Positions 28,257-40,908 of a stretch of 64,000 nucleotides of DNA are shown one piece after another; the first letter of the stretch is position 1; every line of letters starts with the position of its first letter. The position numbers and the translations under genes were made by a program. The stretch comes from Elgaria multicarinata webbii (lineage: Eukaryota > Chordata > Lepidosauria > Squamata > Anguidae). Location: the NCBI RefSeq assembly GCF_023053635.1, contig NC_086175.1:122028740-122092739 (forward strand), given 5' to 3'. The notes below the pieces were generated by a model. That model saw only the letters and a program-made list of their open reading frames with translations, made no database searches and had not been told where the DNA came from.

Positions 28257-31200
28257 TTAATCCCGACCAACCATATGCGTCTCCTTGGGCCTGTCGATTC
28301 GAAAGAGAAACTCGGCAGGTACAAAATATCCCAGGTACTCGACAGTTTCTGGAGTTGTGTCTGTATGGTAGTGTCCTCCTTCCCCGTGGTGGCTAAAGCA
28401 ATGGGTGTGCTCCACACGCAGATCAAAGCCCTGGGGAATAAAGAAAGAATGAATCAACTCAGGCCCCAGGGAGCTATGCAAAGTAGACCATTCATGTCTG
28501 CAAGGCCGGTCCAAAACATTTGGCTGGCCAAGGGGAAACAACAAATATGCCCCCGCCCTCCTGCAAGCCAAGGAAAGGGCAACTGAAATGATTAAGGGGC
28601 TGGAGCATCTCCCCTATGAGGGAACAGCTGGGAATGTTTAGCTTGGAAAAAAGGAGGCTAAGGGGAGGCGTGATAGAGGTGTACAAAATTATGCATGGTG
28701 TGGAGAATGTGGCTAGGGAGACATTTTTCTCCCTCTCTCAAAATACTAGAACCCAAGCTCATCCCATGAAGGGCAATAAAAGGAAGGACTTCTTCACACA
28801 GCGCATAGTTAAATTATGGAACTCCCTACCACAAGATGTAGTGACGGCCACCAATCTGGATGGCTTTAAAAGGGGGTTGGATAAATTCCTGGAGGAGAAG
28901 GCTATCAATGACTACTAGCCCTGATGGTGATGTGCTGCCTCCAGTATCTGAGGCAGTAAGCCTGTGTGCACCAGCTGCTGGGGAGGGCCTTCTCTGCTGT
29001 GATCCCCCGGCTGTGGAATGAGCTCCCTAAGGAGGTTCGCCTGGCACCTACGTTTACTATTTTTGACGCCAGGCGAAGACCTTTTTATTTCCTCCAGTAT
29101 TTTAACAGTTTATCATCTTAGTTTTTTTTTAACTTCTCTGCTTTAAATCTTTATAAATCTCTGCATTGCTGCACAGTTTTATCCTGGTTGTGCTTTTTTA
29201 TTGTACTTTTTTTATATTGTGTTTTTATACTGTTGTTTGTTTTATACTTTGAATTGTCTTCATGGTTTTAATTTTTGTGAACCGCCCAGAGAGCTTTGGC
29301 TATTGGGCAGTATAGAAATGCAATAAATAAAATAAATAAATACTGAGGGGCTGTAACATATTAGCCAGTTGGCAGAGATTCAAATCTTTCGATGCTCCCC
29401 TACATAAATCAAGTCCTACACACACACAAAGCATGACTGGTAATATAGGGCCATATCCCATATTGCACTTTGAAGACATAGGAACATTTCCATGTTTTAA
29501 CTGCTCTTTTTTGGCATGCTTAATACTTGCAGTCAGGCCTATTTTACACATGACAGCATGTATACAGTGTGTCTGTGTGTGTGTCTGTGTCTAAATGAGA
29601 AGGCCAAGCTAGCTTTTATGGACCTCGCTTGACAAACACTGAGGAGATCCACACACTGTGCCCATAAATCAACTTACTGGATCTTGGGAAACCAGCACTG
29701 GCTGGCAAATCAGTGGAGCGTTCATTTCAAAAAACTTGAGCCAGTTGTTCACTTCCTCATTAGTTTTCAAAGGACAGGCAGAAAATTCTGAAGGCTATAA
29801 TAATAATAAAAAAGGTTACAGCATTTGAGTAAAGAAAAAATGGGGGCACAAGTTAACACTGTTAAGCCCCACCACCACGTCTCCATCCCCCAAAATTCTT
29901 AGCAAAGGATCAACCATGCTTGGCTTCTCGATCACTGAAACAGCTCCGCCCAGAGCCAAAGACCTGCACTCTTCTGCATGTTTAGACAGAAATAAATTCT
30001 ACAACTTCCAGCATACCCCAGCTAGCATGGGATATGCATGTCTAAACATGTGTAGGATTGTGTCTTTCGCCTCCATGCTCCAAGACTGACTGGCCAATCA
30101 GAATCCTGTGTGTTGTTAGTGACATCAGATACAGGAAGCTGGTAACTACACAAGTGGAAAGGAATAGGAGATCCACAAAATCCTGAGAATGAAATGACCC
30201 AACAGTTGAATGATTAGAGGCACAATCCTGTGCACGTTTAGATGAGGGGAAAGTCCTGCAACCCTCAGCATCCCTCCAGGCTGCCATACAGGCTGGGACG
30301 TATCGGGAATTCTAGGACATTTCTCTGTCTAAACACGCATAGGATTGCCCCCTAGGAAAATGTAGTAAGTTAGACATCAATGTGCAAGAATAGGCCCAGA
30401 GTGAGTTACAAAGTGGAAGACTTGCTGTTTTTTCCAAGGGGAGTGTTGCACTTTTAAAATAGCATCCGTCTGGTCAAAGGGGTGAGATATGCATGATCAT
30501 AACCAACATAGGCTCAGGTCCATCAGAGATCTCACGTAGCAGGGCTGCTTTCTACACCATCCCTCCTTCTCATATGTGGCTGCTGCTGCTGCAGCATAAA
30601 AGAAGACCTGCCCAAGGTATTTTGGTGCAGCGCACAAGTAGTAATTGGACTCAAGAATCCTTCAAAACTTCATCAGGGATCTTGAGGCTCATATTTATTT
30701 CAGAAAATTTATGTGCCACTTTTTTTTTAGTAAGTCCCAAAGTGGTTTACCACAAAATGCAAATAAAACCATCTAATAAAGCAATCAAATAAGTCATTAA
30801 AATAACCAGCGGTAGCTGTCAATACTAGCAGTTGGAAAAAGGCCTGGGCAAGCAAGCATGTCTTCTGTTATGGGCAGAAACACTCTACACTAGGAGTCTG
30901 CCTGATTTCAAAGGGGAGATCATTTCACAAGGTGGGTGCCACAGTGGAGAAGGCCCCGTATAGATCTATAGTGAGGTCCTGAGTGGCTCTCAGCACTACA
31001 GAAGTTGGTCATCCTGGTTGAAGATTTTATCCTGTTCTTAATTTGGCTGCTGTGATAATTAAAAAACTCTTTAAGGGAGCAATCCTATGCAGGGTTAGAC
31101 ATAAAAACGTACTACAACTCCCAGCATTTTTCAGCCATCATGGCTGATTAGGGTTGGGGGTGCTGGAAGTTGTAGGAATTTTTTTTCTGTGTAAACCTGC

Positions 31201-31289
31201 ATAGGATTGTGCCTTAAAACAAGTTTAGATTGTTTTACAGTTTTAATTTGTCACTTTGGGGAACATATTTGGGCTGAAAGGTTATTCAT

Positions 31290-31379
<90 letters not shown>

Positions 31380-32721
31380 CAGAGCAATCCTATAGCCCCT
31401 ACAGGATAATATAAATCTAATAAAAGTACAAATTACATACAGTAAATAAAACCCATATAGAAACGTCAGTTGTACCTTGGACTCTGAAAGGACAATGAAA
31501 AACATCCTTTATCAAGACTGACTTACCATAATATGTATTTTTGCTTTCCCTTTCTGGATAATAAATGTACCTCCCATCCCAACTGGTTTGTCCCCATAAG
31601 ATTTTTCTAAGGTTTTCCTGATGCAAGATATGAAATTCTGCTCCCCAGTCCTTCTATTTGCTTTTACTTCAATGACCTTGGGGGAAAAAGAAGAAGTGTG
31701 GTTATATTATGGTGACTATGTGGCATGGAAAATTCTATTCTGTAACTTCTGATTCATGTGTTTAACTCTCCACCCCCATTCTAATGGATACAGTTTCTTT
31801 TAATATACAATGTAGCTCACTGTAATATTGTAATCAGAATTCATCGTTACACAGAACTTTCCTCCCTAAACACTAAACCAGTGGCAGCAAACATGTGGCC
31901 CCCAGAAGTTGTTGGATTGCAATTCCTATCAGCCCTCACCAGGATTGTCAATGGTGAGGGATGATGGAAGGATGCATTATCATATGGAGGGCCACATTTT
32001 CTGCATCCCTGTACTAAAGACACTTCACATACACTATCTCTTCTGCCAAGACTCTCGTTCACGCACTGGTTATCTCTCGATTGGACTACTGCAACCTTCT
32101 TCTCTCTGGCCTTCCTTCGTCTCACATCAGTCCGCTGGTCTCTGTCCACCACTCTGCCGCTAAGATCATCTTCTTGGCCCGCCGCTCTGACCATGTCACT
32201 CCACTTCTGAAATCTCTTCATTGGCTTCCAATTCACTCCAGAATCCAATATAAACTTCTCCTGTTGATCTTCAAAGCTTTTCACGGTCTAGCTCCTGCCT
32301 ATCTCTCCTCTCTCATCTCACACTATTGCCCCGCTCGTGCTCTCCGCTCCTCTGATGCCATGCTTCTCGCCTGCCCAAGGACCTCTACTTCCCTTACTCG
32401 GCTTTGTCCTTTTTCTTCTGCTGCCCCTTACACCTGGAACGCTCTTCCAGAACAATTGAGAACTACAAACTCAATCACAGCTTTTAAAACTCAGCTAAAA
32501 ACTTTTCTTTTCCCTATAGCTTTTAAATATTGAGTTTGTTCTGACTCTATACTGTTTAGCTTCACCCTACCCAGTGCCTGCTTACACTTCCCTGTGCCTG
32601 TTTGCATTCTCTTTCCCTCCTTATTGTTTACTACAACTCTATTAGACTGTAAGCCTATGCGGCAGGGTCTTGCTTTTTACTGTGTAATCTGTACAGCACC
32701 ATGTACATTGATGGTGCTATA

Positions 32722-32771
<50 letters not shown>

Positions 32772-35700
32772 TATCCTTTCAGCAATACTAGCAGACCAGT
32801 ATTATCATTCTCATATTACAAATGCAAGACTAAAAACTCAGAGATAATAGCATGCCTAAAGCTCCTGCCACCACATTCATTTATGGATGTGGTGGAATTT
32901 GAACCATGGCCTAACCCAACCTTCCCCAAATTGGTGCCTTCGTAAGAAAAGCCATGCTGGAACAGATAAAGGGCCCGTTGAGCCCAGCATTCTGTTCACA
33001 CAGTGGCCAACCAGCTGCCCACAGGAAAGCCACAAGCAGGACCTGAGTGCGAGAGCAACTGGTGTATACAGACATACTGCCTCTGATACTAGAGGTAGCA
33101 CATAGCCATCAGGATTCGTAAGCCATCAGCCTTCTCCTCTAGGAATTTGTCCAACCCGCTGTTAAAGCCATCTAAATTGGTGGCCATCACTACATCTTGT
33201 GGTAGAGAATTCCATAGTTTAACTATGCACTGTGTGAAGAAGTCCTTCCTCCTTTTATCTGTCCTGAATCTCCCACCAATCAGCTCCATGGGATGATTCT
33301 GGGTTCTACAATTATGAGAGAGAGAGAGAAAAAGAAATGTCTCCCTATCCACATTCTCTACTCCATGCAGTCCAAAGAACCTCCAGGTGTTTTGGACTAC
33401 AACTTCAATCAGCTCCAGTCAACATGGCCAATGGTCAGGGAGGTGAAGTGCAGGACATCTGGAGATTTGCTTTCCGCCCACCCCTGGGTTAGGGTATACT
33501 TGCTCAACACAAATGTTGATTACCCAAAAGCAGCTAAAGTAGTATGCTTCTTGCTTCAGAATATTATTTTTCCTTAGTCAAGTTTAATTGACTGAGGATG
33601 CAATCCTATGTGCATTTAGACAGAAACTCCTATAGTTTTCAGCATTCCCCAACCAGCTGGCTGGAGAACGCTGGGAGCTGTAGGACCTTTTTCTGTCTAA
33701 ACTTGTATAGGATTGTGCCCTAGTTCAGTGGTCTTCTACTGGTCCAGACCCAAGACCCACTTCAGACTCCCAACCTGCAACATGGGACCCAATTTCACAA
33801 TTGCTCAACATGTCAGCAAAAGCTTTGCTGCGACCCATCTGGATTGATTTGGGTCACAACCCACGGGTTGAAGACCACTGCCCTAAGTGACTGAGGCTGC
33901 ATTCCTATAGTCACTTACTTTGATGGGACGTACTTTCAAGTAGACACATAGAGAATTGCATTGTAAAATTGCAATGATAGTTTAGTTAAGGGCACAATCC
34001 TATGTCTGTTTAGACATAAAAAAAGTCCTACAACTGCCAGCATTCCGCAGCTAGCAAAGCTGGCTGGAGAATGCTAGGAATTGTAGGACCTTTCTCTGTA
34101 TAAACACACATAGGATTGTATCCTAGAACACATTTGCTTAAAACCCACATGCTTTTTTAACATTAGGTGACAGCCCTACAAAATACACATTTATCCTTGA
34201 TGTAAAACCCAATTCAAAGATGTCCCAGAAGTCCCATGAAATAACAACACACCTTGCCAGGGAGGCCTTCACTGGCATACAGGTTGGCTAACAGTCCAAA
34301 TTCACAGTCATTATATTTGGAGCTGTACCGTTCCAGCAGGCACCCACCGTCTTCAGGGTTGATCTGGGCAATGTAACTTCCATTGACAGCTGGCTTTTTC
34401 TCAGTTTTAGCTTGAACAATAGGGATAAGCTAGAGAGAAATGATGTCCATGAATAGATCACAATTAGTAAAACAAAGAAATAAGTCACACTCCAGATTAA
34501 TCAACCTAAATGTAGAAAGCACTAAATGGAGAAAGACAAAAACCAGGGGAATTGAGAGTTGCCTATGTCCCATTAAAATACAGAAGTGCTTAATCAGGAT
34601 TTGAAGCTGGTTATGAAACCCTGTTTATGGGCCTGTTCAGACAACACACTAAGCCATGGTTAGGTCCTTAACTCTTTTGCAGCAAGTGGTTCGTGAGCAT
34701 GTTTAATCCATGGTTATGTAAGCCACCATGGTTAGGAATGGTTCACATGACATGCTGAGCCATGTTTAGCTCAAAATGCTTAACCATCATGGCTTAGCGT
34801 GTTGTCTGAACAGGGTCTATAAGGGAATCTGGTTAGCCTAAGCTACAGGTAACATTAGTATCAAAGTATCTCTCCATTGCATTTAAGGCTGGAGTGGGGA
34901 ATTTGTTCCAGGAGAGGAGAGATAAATAAGATATCCCGCCCCTAATTTCTTAACCATGATGAAAAGGTTGGAGCAATTATGTTTGCATCAGCCCTCTAAG
35001 CTTATCATAGTGAAACTCCCTAAACCAAAATCAACACTTGCTTAATATTACAAATTTTAAGTGAACACCCAGTTCTCATTTCTTTTTCTTTCGGTATTGA
35101 AGCCACGACAAGGTGATGTTTGCCCCATACTATTCACATAGTAAGGGGGGTTGCTTTCTTCAACATGAATCCCTATGTAGCAAGATTTGGCATTTTCCAC
35201 CCAATTCTGATGGTTTTAGTTTTCAGTAGTCCTCTGGGATGCAGTCTGGCCCGGACCCAAGTTCACTTGAGCAGGAGTTTGAACCAAGGTCTTACCAGAG
35301 CAACATTCTAAACCAGGACGTCACATTAACTCTCTTCTTTGAGGATAACAGATCAGGTGGGCTAATATCTACCTACCTCACCGTTGCTGCCAACGGCTCT
35401 AGAGGAAACTGCTCCGGCGCCAAGAAAAAAAGCTCCTGGCAGCTGTATTTCCTTTGCTACTGTGTTGAGGTCATAAACCTAAAAAAGAATGATACATTTA
35501 GTGGTTTTCCCCGCCCATTGGCACAGTCCTTTTCCTTTTGGTAATTTTCATTTTACACCCAAGGTATGGTCTGAAGGCACAGGATGGGGCCATTTTGCTG
35601 AAACTAAGCAGGTCTGGATTTGGTCAGTGTTTGGATGGAAAACTGCTCAAGAACCCTGTTGCCTTTTTCAAATGACAGAGCTGACCGTGCATAGGATGGG

Positions 35701-38700
35701 TTGCGGGATTGCAGTGCCAGGATCCACCCCAGACACACACTGTATGTATGGTTACTATCCCTACAAGAAACAGGGACCCCAATCACACAAGAGAGCTGAC
35801 ATACATACATATACATACACATACACAGTTTCTACTGCTGTAGAACTGGGGTGGGCAGAAAGTAGATTGCCAAATGTTTTGAATTTCAATTCCCAGCATT
35901 CCTGATCATTGGCCATACTAGGGGCTTCTGGGAGCTGAGGCCCAAAATATCTGGAGATCTACCTTCTGCCCAATCCTGCTGTAGTAGTTGTAGTTGCGGG
36001 ACAGAAGAAGAAACAGACTCATTTCAGACAACACGTTAGTCAACGGTAGTTTTAGAACTCCACGGTGGAGTTTTTACACCACAATTGAGAAATGTATTGT
36101 CTGGCAGTAAAACTCCATGCAACGGTGGAGGCTTTTTTTTTAAAAAAACACTCCACACAGAATATCCATGCTGTGCAGAGGAGAGTTCTTGCACAGCCAT
36201 TGTGTTGAGTGTTGTGCAGCAGGCTCCCTGGAGTTTTCCAATGTATTGAGTTAACTTTTCCCACTGGCTACGGAGTTCTATGGCAAGAGCGGCAAAAGGA
36301 AGGAGTGCCACTCTAGGAGAGCCACTAGGATTTTTTTTTTTTTTTGCAGCAACTGCTGATGGGACAAGGGGGGAAAAGAGAGGGAAGAGGAACTGTCACT
36401 CAAACACTGCGTTGCCTTTTACTCAACTCCACGGTAGCCCACACTCACGCAATGGTGGAGTTAGAACATGTTGTGTGGGGACCCCTAAAAACTCAACCGT
36501 TGAGTGGACTTTTCACACTGCATTGATTAATGTGTTGTCTGAAAGCAGCCACAGAGTAAGCATGAACTCAAGAGGAAGAGAAACTGCAGAAGGGGGTGGG
36601 GAGAGGAACAGGCCAACAAAGAACAAGGCCAGTCCAGAAGGACAATAGAGGCAGCGCAAACAAGAGTACAAGGCTGCCTCAAGAAGGGGCTGAAGTTCAG
36701 TGGTAGAGCTCATACTTTGCATGCAGAAAAACCAAGGTTCAATCCACAGCATCTCCAGGTAGAGTTTGAAAATTTCTAGCCTGAAACCCTGGAGAGCCAC
36801 TGGTGCCAATCAGTGTTGGCAATACTGAGCTAGAAGGGGCAATGACTCAACATAAGGCACCTTCCCATGTTCCTGAGTAAAAGTGGATCCAGAATAGTTA
36901 TTTTCCCATCAATTTTGAAAACTGAATCAAGCATCACCACTATGTTTTCTTCCCCCCCAATCTCTTTCCTTGTGCCTCGTGGCTTTTTAAGTGGTAAGCC
37001 TGAGAGGGCAGAGTCTGTCTAATGATTGATTCCTGTAAGTCGCTCTGTGAGCCTTTTAGATGAAGAGCAGGATTAAAAAAAAAAAAAAGGTTTGAATGAA
37101 ATACATTTACTAAAGTCAGCCAAAAAATGTCATAAAATGAAGACCACAGCCTCAATAAAATGGATAAGGAACGGCAAACTAAGTACTGGTGATCATAGGT
37201 TTAAAAGATACAAGAACGTTTAAAAATCTGTTCACTGAACAGCTCTCAAGAGGGTCTCTAAAGACAATACAACTGAATAAAAACATAAGAACAGCCATGT
37301 TGGATCAGGCCAAGGTCACTCTAGTCCAACATTTGGTTCACACAGAGACCAGCCAACAGCACTCTCCCATCCATGTTCCCCAGCAACTGGTGCATATAGG
37401 CTTACTGCTTCTGATACTGGAGGTAGCATAGAGCCCTCAGGACTAGTAGCCATTGATAGCCTTCTCCTCCAGGAATTTATCCACCCCCCTTTTAAAGCCA
37501 TCCAAATTGGTGGCCATCAACCACCTCTTGTGGTAGCGAACTCCATAGTTTTACTGTGTGCTGTGTGAAGAAGTCCTTCCCTTTATCTCTCCTAAATATC
37601 CCACCAGTCAGCTTCATGGGATGACCCCAGGTTATGGGAGAAGAAGAAAAATGTCTCCCTATCCACATTCTCCAAACTATGCATAATTTTGTACAGTTCT
37701 ATCAATCCTCCCCTTACTCGCTTCCCTCCCCCAAGCTAAACATTCCCAGATGTTGTAACTTTTCCTCATAAGGGGGTTGCTCCAGCCCCTTGATCATTTT
37801 AGCTGCAAAAATTTGAATTTAGTTGCACTTTTTCCAACTCTACAATATCCTTCCGTAGGTGTGGTTTACACATTTGCAGCGCACACCTTTGTTGGTAGTT
37901 GTGCTGTACAACCAAGTATATTAGCAATTCACCTTATCTTTTTGCGCAAGAGGCAGAAGATTCGGAACACCGCCCACATCTGCAATTCTGGGCTTACCGC
38001 AAATCCCTGCGAGAAAAACAAAGAGTGGCTGAATTTACCTTCTTCAGAAAGTGGAGAAATGAAGACTGCTTTTTTAAAAAATAATTTAAAAAATTGCTCG
38101 GTGATGTTGTAGGAGCTTTTTCTACAAGAAGTCATTTGTGGAGGAATTTATGTACGCCTGTGATGGACCCCTAACATGTTACAAAGGACTTTCAAATATA
38201 GGGCACACATGTAGCTCAGGCACAGCAGGGGTGTTGAATCTCAAATTTGGCCTGTTTGGAGTCCCAATCAGAGAGGGGGGCATCCTCCAAGGTTGTTCAG
38301 AGGGCCCTGCGCTTGGCTGCTACTGTAATTGTTTGATGGTTTGCCAGCTTCTGCACAGTTCTACCCGGCCCACTTCATAAAAGGCTGGAATGCCTCTTCT
38401 AAGGCTTCGGTACTGGAGATTTATTTGTTAGCTAGTTACGTTTATGTCCCGCCTTTTCCCCAAAGAGCTCAAGGCAACATACACGATCCTCCTCCTCTAT
38501 TTTATCCCCAGAACAACCTTGTGAGGTAGATTAGGCTGAGAAGTCATGACTGGCCCAATGTCACCCAGTGAGTCTCACGGCTGAGAGGGGATTAGAACCC
38601 AAGTCTCCTAAGTCCCAGCCCAACGCTCTAACCATTATACCACATTGGCTTTAAGTGAAAATAGGCTGGAATTTGGGGGTGCTTGACTTTGTCTCACCCA

Positions 38701-39915
38701 CCACTGGAATGCAGCTCCCAAGAGCTTCTGGTTTGATGCCCTATCCCTCCCACTTAAAAACAACAACTACACATTTTTTATTGGCAGTTTATGTTACAGT
38801 GAAATAGATTTCTGTCGGTGTTGAAAGGAAGAAAAACAAGAACCGGGGGCGGGGGGGGGCAGATGGAATGGAGTCTTCCAGAAAAGGGCATGGCTGGCTA
38901 GCATCCTCAACAGACACATTCCACACTTTAATATTTTGTTTCATGTCCCTCTTGTTACCTTTAACAGGAAATCTGAAGGGTTCTTGAGTCAGATCCGGGC
39001 AATCCACTACAGAAACGTGGACATCTGCAAAATTTTCTTTCAGTCCATTCTCCAGAACTAGAAGAAAGAATGTGAGAGCGTACACAAACATTGGAAGAGT
39101 CAGATGATTTGGGGGCTGACAGTGTCAAAGAAAACCCTTCGATCAAGAGTATTCATTTTGATATTGGTCAAGTTGCGTTTCCTTCTTGTTTTAATATGAA
39201 GCTGATGGTTGTTCTACCCAGATCGAAGGGGTGAGCACCCCAGTTTACATATTGCTGCTCTCAAAGTAAGTTGCTGCCATGGCCTGAGTCTGAAGTGAAG
39301 ATTAAGAAAGCCCAAGAGTGGACAAGGAAGAAAAGGACTCCAGATAGCACTGTTGCTTCAGGTCCAAGTTTAAACAAAACTAAGGGTGCAGTCCTATGCA
39401 GGTTTAGACAGAAAAAACCCTCCAATTCTCAGTATGCTGGGAGCTGTAGGACTTTTTTCAGCCATGGCTAGCTGGGGAATGCTTGAAATTGTAATATTTT
39501 TTCCTGTTTAATCTTTCATAGGATTGCACCCTAAAATAAATAAATAAGGGAAGTACAACATTAAACATTGCTATAGAGATTCCAACTCCCCTCCCTGATG
39601 CCTCACCACCATTTTGTACTTCGCAATCTTTCTTGGTAACATCAGAGGTCATTGTCATCATCATTTCACTTCTATACCACCCAATAGCTGAAGCTCTCTG
39701 GGCAGTTTACAACTATGCATAAGTAATAAAATTCAACAAAAAGAATACAGCATAACAAATTAAATACACACAATTTAAAACAATTTAGACAGCTAAAAAC
39801 AGTTTCAGACCTGTTTAAGTAACTGGCATAAATGCCACATCATATGCCACTACTCACCCCCAACAAGTTCTTCCAGACTAGGTATATGAAAAGCAAACTT
39901 CTCAACTTTGGACAT
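28257..39915 (-). CDS. C11orf54: C11orf54 (PTD012, DUF1907 zinc-dependent ester hydrolase), complete
   Basis: This gene encodes a small nuclear/cytosolic zinc protein with ester hydrolase activity in human; its physiological substrate is not settled. Coding exons on the minus strand: 39915-39858, 39057-38959, 38006-37933, 35478-35377, 34429-34253, 31676-31527, 29794-29678 and 28430-28257 (TAA stop). Phases close to 951 nt, 316 residues (human 315). The N-terminus MSKVEKFAFHIPSLEELVG parallels human MACAEFSFHVPSLEELAG. Conserved blocks are NFADVHVSVVDCPDLTQEP (exon 2), ADVGGVPNLLPL (exon 3), LPGAFFLGAGA (exon 4), NPEDGGCLLERY (exon 5), GMGGTFIIQKGKA (exon 6) and the last-exon HTH then HHGEGGHYH cluster, whose histidines bind zinc in the human structure. 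A noncoding first exon probably ends at 42589. A poly(A) signal AATAAA lies at 27669-27664, giving a 3' UTR of about 0.6 kb. Confidence 0.96.
28570..28960 (+). mobile_element. CR1 LINE (second subfamily), sense
   Basis: The open frame 28616-28918 reads [20 protein letters not shown] and RIVKLWNSLPQDVVTATN. It lies in the intron before the last C11orf54 exon. Confidence 0.85.
28965..29342 (+). mobile_element. L2-like LINE (family A), 3' end
   Basis: The terminal coding part (CTGTGGAATGAGCTCCCTAA) and 3' UTR with ACCGCCCAGAGAGCTTTGG and an (AAAT)n tail. It directly abuts a CR1 fragment on its left, within the intron before the last C11orf54 exon. Confidence 0.85.
30690..31065 (-). mobile_element. 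Old LINE 3' end, antisense (L2-like)
   Basis: Degenerate reverse copy with a CCCAAAGTGGTTTACCAC snap-back remnant and CAGTGGAGAAGGCCCCGTA. It lies in the C11orf54 intron upstream of exon 29794-29678. Confidence 0.55.
31075..31213. mobile_element. piggyBac-type MITE flanked by TTAA
   Basis: Same family (GGGAGCAATCCTATGC ... GCATAGGATTGTGCC) with TTAA at 31071-31074 and 31214-31217. Further copies are at about 18930-19025 (half), 29967-30070, 30217-30354, 33594-33720, 33990-34123 (left TTAA kept), 39384-39531, 42017-42145 and 49589-49722 (right TTAA kept). Confidence 0.85.
31297..31376. repeat. (AT)n(AC)n microsatellite
   Basis: Pure AT dinucleotides switching to AC dinucleotides. It lies in the C11orf54 intron upstream of exon 29794-29678. 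Confidence 0.97.
31990..32770 (+). mobile_element. L2-like LINE (family B), 3' end with (AAT)n tail
   Basis: It encodes only the C-terminal part (CNLLLSGLPSSHISPL, RRSDHVTPLLKSLHWLPI, TWNALPEQLRTT, KTQLKTFLF) in 32081-32533. The 3' UTR has CTGTACAGCACCATGTACAT and ends in AAAT/AAT repeats. It lies in a C11orf54 intron. It differs from family A in both its protein and its tail. Confidence 0.88.
32937..33370 (-). mobile_element. CR1 LINE (second subfamily), antisense
   Basis: The minus strand 33352-33089 reads FFTQCIVKLWNSLPQDVVMA. It starts with AAGAAAAGCCATGCTGGAAC. It lies in a C11orf54 intron. Confidence 0.85.
33726..33880. mobile_element. hAT-type MITE with target duplication
   Basis: Ends CAGTGGTCTTC and GAAGACCACTG; inner GACCCAAGACCCAC mirrors GGGTCACAACCCA. 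The 8-bp flanks CCCTAGTT (33718-33725) and CCCTAAGT (33881-33888) are slightly diverged. It abuts a TTAA-type MITE on its left. Confidence 0.8.
34629..34817. mobile_element. Inverted-repeat element (GTTCAGACAACAC ends)
   Basis: Ends GGGCCTGTTCAGACAACAC and GTGTTGTCTGAACAGGGTC. The whole body is a loose palindrome built on AAGCCATGGTTAG. Copies are at 44450-44664 and, degraded, at 63279-63400. No clear target duplication, so the superfamily is uncertain. Confidence 0.75.
35850..35975. mobile_element. Palindromic MITE (GGGGTGGGCAGAAAGTAGAT ends)
   Basis: Left GCAGAAAGTAGATTGCCA is mirrored by GGAGATCTACCTTCTGCCC. Copies are at 55785-55915 and, more diverged, at 19535-19660, 31870-32015 and 33370-33490. 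Confidence 0.65.
36016..36550. mobile_element. Larger inverted-repeat element with TTTCAGACAACAC ends
   Basis: Left TTTCAGACAACACGTTAG and right TGTGTTGTCTGAAA are inverted. Repeated ACTCCACGGTGGAGTT-like palindromes lie inside. At 535 bp it is the longest such element here, and its ends match the shorter 34.6 kb family. No transposase frame. Confidence 0.7.
36680..36880 (+). mobile_element. Second tRNA-derived SINE family
   Basis: The head GTTCAGTGGTAGAGCTCATA and AGGTTCAATCCACAGCATC are tRNA-like. The body has GAAACCCTGGAGAGCCACTG and CAATACTGAGCTAGAAGG. Related partial copies are at 7770-7850 (+) and 43195-43320 (-). Confidence 0.75.
37275..37800 (-). mobile_element. CR1 LINE (second subfamily), antisense
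   Basis: Runs from AACATAAGAACAGCCATGTT through the C-terminal codons to GGGGTTGCTCCAGCCCCTTG, about 130 bp from the 3' end of C11orf54 exon 38006-37933. Confidence 0.85.
38420..38655 (-). mobile_element. tRNA-derived squamate SINE, antisense
   Basis: Reverse copy of the same SINE (AACAACCTTGTGAGGTAGAT; CAACGCTCTAACCATTATAC). It lies in C11orf54 intron 2. Weaker reverse remnants are at 11800-11995, 18560-18780 and 43745-43895. Confidence 0.82.
39655..39800 (-). mobile_element. L2-like LINE (family A) tail, antisense
   Basis: TATACCACCCAATAGCTGAA followed by about 130 bp of AT-rich 3' UTR in reverse; no coding part remains. It is just upstream of C11orf54 exon 39915-39858. Confidence 0.65.
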
Positions 39916-40908
39916 GTTGTATTCACACAGCAAACTGGACAGCCGAACTATAAGGAGATCAGAGTACACCCCAGAAAAGGTTACAGGACAGTTAATGAAC
40001 ACACTGGCTTAGCAATTAAACAGAAGCTGTGTGAGTTTGCCAAGCTTCTTACCGTAGACTTTTGAGGTACTAGAGCACATTGGCCAGGATACTTTATGGC
40101 TTTTGGCCTCTTCCTCTACCCCTAATTTTGCAGCCCAGAGCTGCTGGAAATTTAGCAGTCACAAGACATACCCAGCCCTCAATTACTTTGGAGTGTGGGC
40201 TTAAGATCCATGTAAGGATATAATAGTGCAATCCTATAAACAGGGCATAAACTTCATTGAACATAGTGAGATTTACTTCTGAGTAAACATGCAAAGGAAG
40301 AGGGTGTGTGGCTGTAATCCTGTGCACACTTTCTTGGAAGCAAGGTTGCTAACTTTTTTTGGGGGGGGGGCTGTAGCTCTGCCTTTAACCACAGTTTGAA
40401 CTGAAAAGGTTTATCTGCCTTACTCTTAAAAGCAAAGCAGCAGGCCTAGACATATATTTTTTGGTCAGTTGGCAACCTTAAATGGGAATAAATCACATTA
40501 AACTACTAGGGCTTGCCAAGTAAAACCGAATGGGCTGGAAGTATTAATTACAGCATGTAAATTTTAACCACGCCCCTCTTACAACAGCAATAGCTGCAAC
40601 CTGTGAAGGCATTGGGTACTTCGAGGAAGGACAACAAAAAGCCCTGCAGCACCTTAAAGGTGAACAAATTCATAAAGGCATAAACCTTTGTGGTCTACAT
40701 TCCACAAAAATGTCTGCACTCATGTTTGTCCTTAAAGTGCCACAAGACTTGCCATTGTTTTTGCTGCAACAGATTAACACAGCTACTCCTCTGGGAATTG
40801 AGAGAACGTTTCCTATCTGGAACATGGCTAGTACTGAAGACATATACTACACATTACCTGTCTATCCCCTTGCTCCAGGGTTTTCCTTTGCCATTTAAGA
40901 TGCTTATG

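Noticed and set aside
36280-36648. 122-codon plus-strand open frame
   Set aside because: It lies inside the palindromic element at 36.0-36.55 kb and shows no domain.
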